A stretch of DNA of 64,000 nt from Impatiens glandulifera (Eukaryota > Streptophyta > Magnoliopsida > Ericales > Balsaminaceae). The first letter of the stretch is position 1. The number at the start of each line of letters is the position of its first letter. A program made the position numbers and the translations under genes. The notes under the pieces are model-generated. The model did not search any database. It worked only from the letters and a program-made list of their open reading frames with translations, and had not been told where the DNA came from. The stretch is taken from contig NC_061867.1 in assembly GCF_907164915.1 (NCBI RefSeq), forward strand, positions 51,029,852 to 51,093,851. The letters run 5' to 3'. Positions 1-11,447 of the stretch are shown in pieces.

Positions 1-226
1 ATGACAAGGTTATGGTGAAAATTTCCAATAATATTAATGCAAGTTAGAACCTAAATTAGTCTTAAATTTTAAGCATTAGGTAATTATAAAACAAATAGTG
101 AGCTCTAAACAATAACAATGTAAAAGATTAGATAAAAAAAAATCAAGAATGTTACTACCATTGGCATCTTATTTTAGTTTTATTATTATTGACATTCAAT
201 TTTTATATGTATTTTAAATGTAATAG

Positions 227-2918
227 TACGGTGGAGAATACATTAATAAGAAGTTATACAAGAAGTTTTAATGGCTTTGTTGCAAATCTAAACTCACACG
301 AAGTATCAAAACTTAAAAGTAAGTATTTATCTACAAAATCTTTAACTAAAAATCGAGTCTAACATCAATAATACATATATTTAATCATTGTAACTCGTAA
401 ATTATCTTTGTATCCTGTATACAGCCATGAAAGGTGTTGTCTCTGTTTTCATGAGTCGTCAATCCCAAACTCAGACCACGCGTTCTTGGGATTACATTGG
501 CTTATCCTTACAAGTTTCTCGAAATCCAGTTGTTGAGAGTGACATCATAATTGGACACCTTGATAGCGGTGTGCTACCCGAGTCACATAGTTTCTCTGAC
601 CAAGGTTTAGGCCCTATTCCTCAAAAATGGAAAGGTTCATGTCTTGGTGGAAAAAACTTCACTTGCAATAAGTATGTGATCTATATCTAGAATTTTGTTT
701 TGTAATATAAGCTTTTGCATTATATCTAAGAATTTGTAATATTGTCACAGAAAGTTGATTGGAGCAAGATTCTACAACTTTGACGATGACTCAGCAGTAG
801 ATTTAGATGGTCATGGGACTCACACAGCCTCTACCGCGGTTGGAAGGGAAGTGGAAAAGGCCAATTTTTTTGGAATAGCAAATGGAACTACTAGAGGAGG
901 TGTCTCATCATCAAGGCTAGCTACATACAAAGTGTGTAGATTTACAACATGTCTTGACCATGATATATTGGCCGGATTTGATGATGCCATTGCCGATAAT
1001 GTTGACATTATCACTATCTCAATTAACTCTGAGTTTTCTCAAAACATTAGTGATAGTGTTGTTGCCATTGGCTCGTTTCATGCAATGGAGAAAAACATTT
1101 TAACAGTAAATTCTGCGGGAAACAATGGAATGTCAGGACTTGGAACAACAGTCAGTATTGCACCATGGGTATTCACAGTGGGAGCTAGTGCAGATAGATT
1201 AATCAACAACAAACTTGTCCTTCAAAATGACCGCACACTCATGGTAAGTATATATATTTATAATTGGTAAACTGAAAGTAACAACAATTCCTTTATACCT
1301 CAATTTTCAATATAACAATATATATTCATAATAAATTAAGACTAATATATTTTGACTATTGTGTCTATGATTTTGAATAGAGCACATCGGTGAATGCTTT
1401 CGACATGAGAAACTACAAGAAATTAGTATATGGTACAAGTTTGAGTTCTCTTTGTGATGAATCAATTGCAGAGTAAATATTTCTAACTCTCTCTAATGTA
1501 TATATATTTATATTATAAATCACCCAAAATACAAATTCAACTATTTAATTCTTGAACTAATTGTTTTAAATGAATAAAAAGTTTTATATACTTCTCACAT
1601 TTCTATTTTAAAATTGAAAATCAGGCAATGCATATTTGAATGCATAGATCCTCTTTTGGTAAAAGGAAACATCATGGTTTGTGATATTGGTGATGCTACA
1701 AGCTTAGATGTCTTCTCAACCGCGGAAAGTGTTGGTGCAAGTGGTGTTATTCTTCGAATGGGTGAATCAATAATACATGGTCCTAGAATCGTTCCACTAC
1801 CCACCGCGATACTGAATGACGATGACTTTAATTATGTTAAATCTTACCTTAAATCCAAAAAAGTTCATTCAGCACGCATAATGAAAAGTGAGATTCTTCC
1901 AAATCAAGCTCCTACGGTAGCTTATTTTTCCAGCAAAGGACCCAACACAATTTTACCACAAATTTTTAAGGTAAATATATAGTATTAAATATCACTAGAT
2001 CTGTTTTTTTTTTTATTTTGTCTTTTATAACTCTCTTTAATTTTAATATTTTGTATAAATTTTTCATGGTTTGCAGCCTGATATAAGTGCACCTGGAACA
2101 AATATTTTAGCGGCATTTCTTCCATCAAAGAATCCTTCATTCTACATATCAAATTCTAAAACATTCAAGACTAATTACACATTCATGAGTGGAACTTCTA
2201 TGTCGTGTCCACATGTTGCTGGTGCAGTTGCTTATGTGAAATCAAAACAACCTAATTGGTCTGCTTCTGCTATCAAATCCTCTATTATGACTACTGGTAA
2301 TAAATTAATATTTCAATTAATTCAATTTGCATGCAAAGAACATCGAATTGATTTATGATTAATTATGTTTATTTGATTATAGCTCGGGACATGAACTTCG
2401 ATTACAATTTAGATGCTGAACTTGGTTACGGGGCAGGATACCTAGATCCAGTGGAAGCCGTAAATGCTGGACTCGTGTACGAGACATACATAGAAGACTA
2501 CTTTAAAATGTTTTGTGGTTTAGGTTCCGAAGGAGATAAGTTGACAATGATGTTTAAAGGAAAAACAAAGTGTACAAATGGGACCGGAATGTCTCCAAAA
2601 GATCTCAATTACCCAGCAATGACATCATCCGTGTTTGAGAACTCAAATTTCACTATTACATTCTCAAGAGTTGTAACAAATGTTGGACTTCCAAACTCCA
2701 CATATCAGGTAAAAATCAATATGGAGAATAACATGGTTGATGTTAATGTGGAGCCAAACGTTCTCTCTTTCACTAATCTGAATGAGAGAAAATCTTTTAT
2801 AGTAACAGTTAGTGGAAAATGGTTAAATCAAGATCATGTTTCTTGTTCTTTAATCTGGTCTGATGGTACACATAGGGTTAGAAGTCCTATTTTCTTGTAT
2901 CGATCATCAATTGTTTAA
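227..2918 (+). CDS. cucumisin-like subtilisin protease, copy A (5' end outside window)
   Basis: Secreted-type serine protease of the plant S8A subtilase family, cut by the window edge. Seven exons are visible, equivalent to exons 3-9 of copy B: 227-318, 425-671, 751-1243, 1381-1472, 1625-1970, 2077-2296 and 2383-2918. All introns are GT-AG and exon lengths equal those of copy B. In order the exons carry the end of the I9 inhibitor prodomain ([13 protein letters not shown]), the catalytic Asp block ([11 protein letters not shown]), the His block (DGHGTHTAS), the oxyanion Asn (SAGNNG), a PA-like insert, the Ser block ([12 protein letters not shown]) and a C-terminal fibronectin-III-like domain ending at TAA. 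Bases 1-226 match intron 2 of copy B, so exons 1-2 should lie just upstream. No frameshift or stop is visible. Function is inferred from the family; the substrate is unknown. Confidence 0.9.
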
Positions 2919-3202
2919 TTGATAGAAGTTGATTTCAAACTCCAATAACTTTCCTAATTATAAAAGATGTGATCGACATATCATAAATAAACTTTATTGG
3001 TTATATATATATTTTTTAATTTTTAATAATTACTAGGCTAGATTTGTATGATGCACATAATATTGACACTACAAATAAACCCAAAAAAATGTCAAATTAA
3101 TTAAGTTATTCAAATAATAACGAGATAAAATATAAATTATCAATGTGTATGATTGTTGCCTATAGAAAAAAGTATTATATATAATAATTCATAACTTGTT
3201 TT
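2919..3202. other. 3' flank of subtilase A, including poly(A)-signal-like region
   Basis: A short 3' untranslated stretch follows the stop and has a TATAAAAG-type A-rich signal near 2957; copies B and C have AATAAAAGA at the same place. The rest aligns by eye with the 3' flank of copy C (the TATGATGCACATAATATTG block at about 3048 and about 37342), so it belongs to the segmental duplication. No coding sequence is seen. Confidence 0.6.
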
Positions 3203-3497
3203 GAGAAATGATAAGAAGAGGAATTTGAAAGAAAAATTGAGAAAGAGAATGATTGTAATAAAATCTGATTAGCTGAAAAAATATTATTTTCCCTCTTTAT
3301 TTTCTCTCTAATTTATCCACTGTCATCGTTAAAATAAATTAAGGACAAAACCATCTCATTCATTTATACATTTACCAATGTCTGAATGTCTCAAATTCAT
3401 GGTGAAAACCTCCATACATATTATAAGTTGAATTAGTCTTTATAAACATTGAAAGACTTTAAAAAAAAACCTTTTTGGATTTTTTGTTTTGTTTTTT
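3203..3497. mobile_element. MITE-like insertion in the 3' flank of copy A
   Basis: The A and C flanks are collinear up to CTTGTTTT at about 3195-3202 and resume at the CCT.TATATATA.AACATG block. The intervening ~295 bases are absent from C (about 37452-37462). The insertion begins GAGAAATGATAAGAAGAGG, like the 5' terminus of the MITEs at 32699 and 54566, and shares their GATTAGCTGAAAAAAT core. The right end lacks the expected inverted terminus, so it is diverged, truncated or compound. T-rich near-duplicates (TTGTTTT) flank it. Confidence 0.5.
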
Positions 3498-4240
3498 AGG
3501 CCTTTATATATAACATGTATGAATGATTTTTTTTTTAAAAGCAACATAAAAAAGATTCTCACCTTTTTTAATTAAAAAATTTTTGCCAGGTCAATATGCG
3601 ACAGATTTATGTAGGGGTTTGGCTCACCTCGATTTTTTTTTACTGTACAAATGTGATATTTCCCCTTATATATTTTTTTTAAAAAATCACTTTTTTTCAC
3701 TTGTTTTATCCCAAAATTTATCGTTATATATTTAAGCCTACCATATTTTTTTTCAAGCCCACCCCATTTCCGATTTCTAGGTCTGTTCCTGAATACAAGG
3801 AGATTAATCCACCGTAATTTTCAAAACAAATTATCCTTCTTAATCAGGTTTTAAAACTTTATATCTCTTGGACACAAATTTTACTCTACTGCGGAGCTTT
3901 TGTTCTTATTTGTTTTTCTGCCTTCTTGATATTTTCATCTAGTTGTGTTCAACACTATTACGTTTTCTTAAGGAGAATTAACAAGATCACATACCGTCAT
4001 GGTTCTCCACTTTCATTCAAAGAACTACTAGTAGGAATCAAATTTGTGACCTTTTGGTTGACCTCAACACTATTTGCGAAAAGATCTCTTTAGAGTTTAG
4101 AGGGGTAGAGTAGTCCATCATTTTGCATTTTTTAAATAAAATATTTGTGGCCTTTGTTTGCCCATTTTAGACAACTAACATCATTCTATTCTTCCATAGT
4201 TTGTAATTTTTCTCATAAACATCTATAAAGAATTATTACC
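3498..4240. other. duplicated 3' flank shared with copy C
   Basis: This non-coding AT-rich DNA is recognisably similar to 37463-37920. Shared landmarks are CTTAATCA.G.TTTAAA, the TCATCTA.TTGTGTTC block, AAAGATCTCTT and CATTTTGCATTTTT. It marks the 3' extent of the A/C segmental duplication. No gene is seen. Confidence 0.55.
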
Positions 4241-7141
4241 ACTTTATATTCACCTCATAACTTAATGACTTATTTATTTATTTTGTAAGCTTTTCAATTT
4301 CATAGTATTAGTTTTTTTTTTAAACGATTCCTGCGATAGTATTATGAAATATATAGTCGTTTAAGAACAATATGTAAGGAAAATCAAACAAATAAATTAA
4401 CCATTAATAAGTGCGAAGATTATGGATGACAATAGGGTGGATCAGGGCGGTAGAAAATACAGTTACCATCTCCGCCCCATTCGATTTCAGAAAATCCCCG
4501 CAGGGCACCGTTATACAATATTCTTTAAAACAAAATAAAAAATTCTTTGATAAAATTATATAAATGAATTTTTTAATATTTTATATTATTATATATGAAA
4601 ATTTATATTATTATAATGAAATAACCTTACAACTCTTATAAAATGTGAAAACTAAATAAATATAATGGTGATTTATATATTTAATTGTGTTTATTAAGGT
4701 TTATAGCAGAATTTGAGTGAAATCGTGATAGAGTTAGGACGGGGAACACAAATACCATCATCACCTCATTTCTAGTCAACTACCAGTCAAATTGAGAAAA
4801 AATCACCTATAACGAGGCAATTCAAATCAAAATCTGTGGGAGGATTATAATTGTCATCCTTAGCGAAGATCTTCAAAAAGGCAATTAAATTCCCGACAAA
4901 ATCTATCGGCTTCCCATATCGAGCCCCATATAATGTCAAGATAATAACATTATCAAGGATTCCCAATGGACATTTGAGATTGTTGAAGGTTTTGAAAATT
5001 CTCTCCAACCAAATAATCGACTAGAAAATAATAGGGACATAGCCCTAGATGTGTTTTTTACGGTTAACGATTTCCTTTTCTTCAAAACTTGTTTTTTCTC
5101 ATTCTAAATGCCCTGTCTTTAAGGGTGAGTCATATGATCCAAAAGTTGGTCTAAGTCCCATGCTTTACCTATCATTTTGTGTTCTCTTCCTTTAGAGGGA
5201 ACGCAACGAAGGACTTTAATGGCAGGCTCGACCTCAGGTATTGTTTTAAGAAAAAGTTTTACATGAATGTTATGTTATAGAACCCCTTTACTTACATTCA
5301 TATTTAATCTCATAAAAAGTAGACAAAAAGACTATCCTTACGGAAGTTGTCTTGTCTTAAAGACGAGGAACCGAAAATAGAGTTATATACCATGATCCTT
5401 TTATTTGGCCCGTATAGGTTTTAGATTAGTACATACATATATACTAATATATTGACTTCAAGAGTATCCACCTAAGTTTATTTCTTAAGGAAACATATGA
5501 AAGAAAAATAGAATATTCATTTTAAGGATCCGATGATTGGTTATGTGTGAGAAATGACCATCATCGTTATGTCCCACACGTCTGTCCACAATGGACAATC
5601 TCTACTCGAAAATAGTTGGCCATATTCATGTTTGGCAGGATTATTATACATGCGTTTTGATTTCATAACTCTTTTTCTCTTGTGATTATCCTAACTTGCG
5701 TCTAAATAAAAGGGGCTAGCCCTATTCATTGCTTAGAGATGACTTTAGGCGTCTATTAAGTTTAAACAAGGTTAAGATAAAAGAGCCACAAACGCGTCCC
5801 AAACATGAAGAGAAAAGAAGTCCATGAGTGTAAGAAAATTCTCATTGAGAATTTCGGAGTATTAGAGCCCCGTTTATAATATTATAAAAATCAGACAATT
5901 TTTTGAAAGTGTTAAAAAAATTCTAAATTTGTAGGCATGTAAGGAATAATTTTAGAAGCATATTTTAATTGAGGTCATAATTTTCGAAGTTATAGAACCC
6001 TAATTATGACACTACTAAAAAAAGCGTTTTTTTCAAACATGCTCCAAAAGTTCTGAAATTTTTGTAGAGGCGAAAAATATTTTTATAAACCTACTAAATA
6101 AATTTATTGATTTTGGGAATGTAGAACTCAAAATATGAGCTCTCACTGATATATATATACTTTCCAAATATGCCCTAAAAATGATGGAAAGTTTTTATTA
6201 TTGTAAAAGATAATTTTTTTTGACCATCCTATAATTTTTGAGGTTTTTTTAAAAATAATTTAGAGGCTCTAATATATGAAAAGAGGTTATTTGGTGTTAA
6301 GTGAAACCAAACAAGCCTATATAAGAATTTTTTTGCAATGTTGAAATTTGAAACTTCAAGGTCAAAATCGAACCTAAATGAAGTTTGAGGGTCGATGTGG
6401 ACGTAAGCGAATAGTTTAGGGCTGAAATATGTTGAAAATATTATAAATAATTCAAAATTGAAAATTTGTGGCCAAAATTGAACCTAAAGGAAGTCCATTG
6501 GTCAATCTGGACTTGATCAAAAAATCTAAGGACTAAAATTGAAAGTTTAAGGTCAAAATTGGATTTTAAGAAGTCTATGGGTCAATTGAATGACATAGAA
6601 ATTGAAGGGGACTAAAGTGTTTAAATTTATTTAAAATAAGTTGAAAATTTGAAGCCAAAATTGTTTGTCAGTGGAATTGAAGGTCCTGAAACGAACTTAG
6701 GGCAAAAAAAAAAAAAAGAGGTATGAAATATTTTGAAAATTGAAAAAAAAATCAACTTTTCATTATTTGGATGAAGCTTCATGGTGGAATTAATGCGGAT
6801 GATATATGCATGAAAAATGATTGTATTATGATTAGTTGTTGTCGTATGTGTCACGAAAAAGTTAATAAAAAAACTCACTTACTTTTACTCACTATGATTA
6901 ATTAGGTGATGCCCGAGTCATTGAGTAGTTGTTAGAAGTTTGAATTGATGCGACTGAGATGACATATCTACATATCTGGGTTACCATCTCAATTATATTT
7001 TGGTGGACTAACTGGTTTGAGAGAAATCGTCGAACTTTCAATACTATTATTATGATTCTTTTTTATATTCGTTCCAAAAAGTCAATAGAGTATGTCGGGG
7101 AGTTAATCGTTCTTCTCGAGGACTTGCGAGCTCGATAACCT
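4241..7141. other. gene-free stretch, probably old repeat debris
   Basis: No convincing gene is present. A 73-codon open stretch on the - strand (4787-5008) has no recognised motif. A GC-richer patch (about 4438-4500, GGGTGGATCAGGGCGG with CCATCTCCGCCCC) and a loosely similar patch near 4735-4770 may be ends of a non-autonomous element. About 5880-6650 has the AATTGAA/GGTCAAAATTG style of retrotransposon non-coding DNA, with three degenerate repeats (see 6360-6600). No LTR pair or TIR could be defined. Confidence 0.4.
6360..6600. repeat. three degenerate tandem repeats
   Basis: A phrase of the type GTCAAAAT.GAACCTAAA.GAAGT followed by GGGTCAAT.TGGA recurs at about 6360, 6470 and 6552. Spacing is about 110 and then about 80 bases, with many mismatches. 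This is consistent with an old LTR or leader remnant. Confidence 0.4.
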
Positions 7142-8137
7142 ATTTAGTATTTTTTTTTTACCGTCGGTGTGTTTAAACAATTTTTTTCATTTTTAATATA
7201 TATAGACATTTTTAATAAAAAGATATTAGTTTTTTAAATTATATTAAAAAGTTCTCGAAGATTTTACAAATTTAATGTAAAATTATAAATAAATACTATA
7301 TAAAATTTTACAAATAATGGTGTAGAAGTGATAGTTAATTTTATTGTAAAATTATAAAAAAGTTATATATTGTGATATTGCGCCTAATATATTGAGGTAG
7401 TGTGAAAAATAAAAGCATGACATCTAAGCATTGTGAGGAGGGTGTAGATCAATTACATAAATTTACCTTTATTTTTTAAATGAAAATTACAAACAAAGTT
7501 GCATAAATATATTATAAATATATTATAAATATATTGAGTATTCTAAATTAAATTTAAGGCAGAAATTGCCAATAAAGTTCCGAATAGATTTATAAATTTT
7601 AATACAAATTAACTATATTGCTACAATTTATAATATACATTCGGGTAGATAACTTACCTAATTTTTCTATCGAATTTGAAAGTTTGTTACAATATTAGTT
7701 ACCGGCATAGTTGAAATGTTATTTTGTTAATTTTCAAAACAATACAAAATATATTTATTCATGAATTTTCATTTAAATTTAAAATGTTTTTAAACATGAA
7801 AGGAATATATTAAACAAGAATCTCACTTTGAGATTTCTTAATTAATGAATTAAATTGGCCTTTTCCTTTTTTTCGATTAACATTGGAATATAGTAAATGT
7901 AATTATTATATTTTCCTATAATTTAATGATTTGAGATTTTTTTCTAAAAATTTAAAATTATGTTATTAAATGAAAATGATAATAAAGTTAATAATAGGGA
8001 TTTCCAAAATCTTTTGTAATTAAGGAAATAAAAGCACATAATAGTATTTCTACATACTGCTACAAACAATTTGATTATTTATAAAATTGTCATACAATCA
8101 AATATTCTATTACAGACAGAAAAATAGAGAGTTCTAC
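7142..8137 (+). promoter_or_regulatory. 5' flank and promoter of subtilase B
   Basis: From about 7200 this segment aligns with 32650-33854 upstream of copy C (for example the ATAAATATATTGAGTATTCT block at about 7526 and 33130), so it was duplicated together with the gene. A TATA-like ATTTATAAAA lies at 8077-8086, about 52 bases before the ATG at 8138. In copy C this box is split by a small insertion. The rest is AT-rich without other recognisable sites. Confidence 0.5.
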
Positions 8138-11100
8138 ATGACAAGTTCCAATGCTGTTCATTTGTTATACATTCTCTTTGTCATGTTTATTTCATCAATA
8201 ATTGGGATCTCTTTTGAATCAGTTGATGAACAAAGAAAGGTATGCACAGTTTTATTATACACAATTTGTACACATCAATTAATTAACACTTTCTCACCAT
8301 AACATGACTTCTGTTCATGAAACTATTAATATGGGTATATTTTATTCTATTATGAAAGATATTTGTACCTAGGTTTTTCTTACAAGATGACAAGAATCTT
8401 TTGTAATTTTGTAGGTGCACATAGTTTATATGGGAAGTCTTCCGGAAGGGGAGTACTTAGCTCGACACCACCATGTTAGCTTGTTGCAAACATTAGGCCA
8501 TAACAAGATGTAAGAAGTTTATTTGTTTACACCTTTAATGTTATTTTTATTATGACAAGGTTATGGTGAAAATTTCAACAATAATATTATAGAGCAAGTC
8601 AGAACCTGAATTAGACTTCAATTTTAAGCATTAGGAACATGAGCTCTAACCTACACTATGTAAGAGATTACATAAAATAAAATCAAGAATGTTACAACTT
8701 ACAAGTGACATCTCATTTTTAGTTTTGTTATTATTGACATTCAGTTTTATATTTATCTTAAATGTAATAGTATGATCGAGAAGACACTAATGAGAAGTTA
8801 TACAAGAAGTTTTAATGGTTTTGTTGCAAATCTTAGCTCACACGAAGTATCCAGGCTTAAAAGTAAGTATTTTATCTACAAATCTTTAAATAAAAAATCG
8901 AGGACATCAATAATATATACGTTTAATCATTGTAATTTGTAAATTATCTATGTATCTTCTATACAGCCATGAAAGGTGTTGTCTCTATTTTCATGAGTCG
9001 TGAATCCCAAACTCAGACCACAAGTTCTTGGGATTACATTGGCTTGTCTTTGCAAGTTTCTCGTAATCCAGTCGTTGAGGGTGATATCATAATTGGACAC
9101 CTTGATAGCGGTGTGCTACCCGAGTCACATAGTTTCTTTGACCATGGTTTAGGCCCTATTCCAAAAAAATGGAAAGGGGCATGTCATGGTGGAAAAAACT
9201 TCACTTGCAATAAGTATGTGAACTCTTCTTTTCTAGAATTTTGTCATTGTAATATAAGTTTTTTGCATTATATCTAAGTATTTGTAATATTCTGTCACAG
9301 AAAGTTGATTGGAGCAAGATTCTACAACTCTGAAGATGTCTCGGCAGAAGATTTAGATGGTCATGGGACTCACACAGCCTCTACCGCGGTTGGAAGGGAA
9401 GTGGAAAACGCCAATTTTTTTGGAATAGCAAATGGAACTGCTAGAGGAGGTGTCTCATCATCAAGGCTAGCTACATACAAAGTGTGTAGATTTACAACAT
9501 GTTTTGACCATGATATATTGGCCGGATTTGATGATGCCATTGCCGATAATGTTGACATTATTACTATCTCAATTTCTTCCAAGTTTACTCAAAACATTAG
9601 TGATGATGTTGTTTCCATTGGCTCGTTTCATGCAATGGAGAAAAACATTTTAACAGTAAATGCAGCAGGAAACAATGGAATTTCAGGACTTGGATCAACA
9701 GACAGTATTGCACCATGGGTATTCACAGTGGGAGCTAGTGCAGACAGATCAATCAACAACAAACTTGTCCTTGAAAATGATCGCACACTCATGGTTAGTA
9801 TATATATACTTTTTTTTATAAATACTTTTTAGATCATGACTTATACTATAATTGGTAAATTGAAAGTAAAAACAATTCCTTTATTCCACAATTTTAATCA
9901 TAACAATATACATTCATAATAAATTATGACTAATATATTTTGACTATTGTGTCTTTGATTTTGAATAGAGCACATCGGTGAATGCTTTCGAGATGAGTAA
10001 CTACAAGAAATTAGTATATGGTAGAAGTTTGAGTTCTCTTTGTGATGAATCAAATGCAGAGTAAATATTTCTAACTGTCTCTCATGTATAAAAAGTTTTA
10101 TATACTTCTCACATTTCTATTTTAAAATTGAAAATCAGGCAATGCACACTTCAATGCGTAGATCCTCATTTGGTAAAAGGAAACATCATGGTTTGCGATA
10201 TTGCTGATTCTTCAAGCTTAGATGTCTTCTCAACCGCAGAAAGTGTTGGTGCAAGTGGTGTTATTCTTCGAATGGGTGAAACAATGATATATGGTTCTAG
10301 AATCGTTCCTCTACCCACCGCGATACTGAATGACAATGACTTTAATTATGTTAAATCTTACCTCAAATCCAAAACAATTCATTCAGCACGCATAATGAAA
10401 AGTGAGATTCTTCCAAATCAAGCTCCTGCAGTAGCTTATTATTCCAGCAAAGGACCCAACACAATTTTACCACAAATTTTTAAGGTATATATATGTATAT
10501 AGTATTAGATATCACTAGATCTGTTTTTTTTTTTTTTTTTTTGTCATTTATACATCTCTTCAATTTTAACATTTTATATGTTAATTTTTCATGGTTTGCA
10601 GCCTGATATAAGTGCACCTGGAACAAATATTTTAGCGGCATTTCTTCCATCACATAATCCTTCATTCTACTTCTCAAATTCTAAAACATTTAAGACTAAT
10701 TACACATTCATGACTGGAACTTCTATGTCGTGTCCACATGTTGCTGGTGCAGTTGCTTATGTGAAATCAAAACATCTTGATTGGTCTGCCTCGGCAATAA
10801 AATCTTCTCTTATGACTACTGGTATTAATAATTCAATTAATTTAATTTGCATGTAAGGAAAGATCGAATTGATTCATGAATAATTATGTTTGTTTGACTG
10901 CTTTATTATAGCTCGGGACATGAACTTCAACTACAATTTAGATGCTGAACTTGGTTATGGGGCAGGATACATAGATCCAGTGAAAGCAGTAAATCCTGGA
11001 CTTGTGTATGAGACATACATAGAAGACTATTTCAAAATGTTTTGTGGCTTAGGTTCCGAAGGAGATAAGTTGACAACTATGTTCAAAGGAAAAACAAAGT

Positions 11101-11447
11101 GTACAAATGGGACCGGAATGTCTCCAAAAGATCTCAATTATCCAGCAATGACATCATTGGTGCTTCAGAACTCAAACTTCACTATTAAATTTTCAAGAAC
11201 TGTAACAAATGTTGGACAACCAAACTCCACATATCAGGTAAAAATCAATACGAAGAATAACATGGTTCATGTTAATGTGGAGCCAAAAGTTCTCTCTTTC
11301 ACTAATCTGAATGAGAAAAAATCTTTTACGGTTACTGTTAGTGGACGATGGTTAAATCAAGATCATGTTTCTTGTTCTTTAATCTGGTTTGATGGTACAC
11401 ATAGGGTTAGAAGTCCTATTCTCTTGTATCGATCATCAATTGTTTGA
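8138..11447 (+). CDS. cucumisin-like subtilisin protease, copy B (complete, nine exons)
   Basis: Exons are 8138-8239, 8415-8509, 8771-8862, 8967-9213, 9301-9793, 9969-10060, 10139-10484, 10602-10821 and 10912-11447. They sum to 2223 nt, or 740 residues, normal for plant S8A subtilases. The protein has a hydrophobic signal peptide (residues 1 to about 28), an I9 prodomain (from [14 protein letters not shown] to [13 protein letters not shown], residues 35 to about 96), catalytic Asp143, His200 and Ser530, oxyanion Asn303, a PA-like insert in exon 7 and a C-terminal fnIII-like domain. The first ATG after the TATA-like box is used, and exon phases join without stops. The Asp block reads LDSGVLPES where most plant members have a Trp before PES. 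The product is probably secreted and processed by prodomain removal; the substrate is unknown. It appears functional. Confidence 0.93.

Noticed and set aside
820..1014. - strand open frames inside subtilase exon 5 (also at 9370-9582 and 35043-35237)
   Set aside because: They are shadows of the conserved + strand exon, and all three copies have them because the exon is conserved.
4787..5008. 73-codon - strand open frame
   Set aside because: No recognised domain, no ATG supporting the start, and no splice or promoter context; kept only as a note.
10480..10677. - strand 65-codon open frame at the intron 7/exon 8 junction of subtilase B
   Set aside because: Antisense of an intron poly-T tract and exon 8; no independent support.
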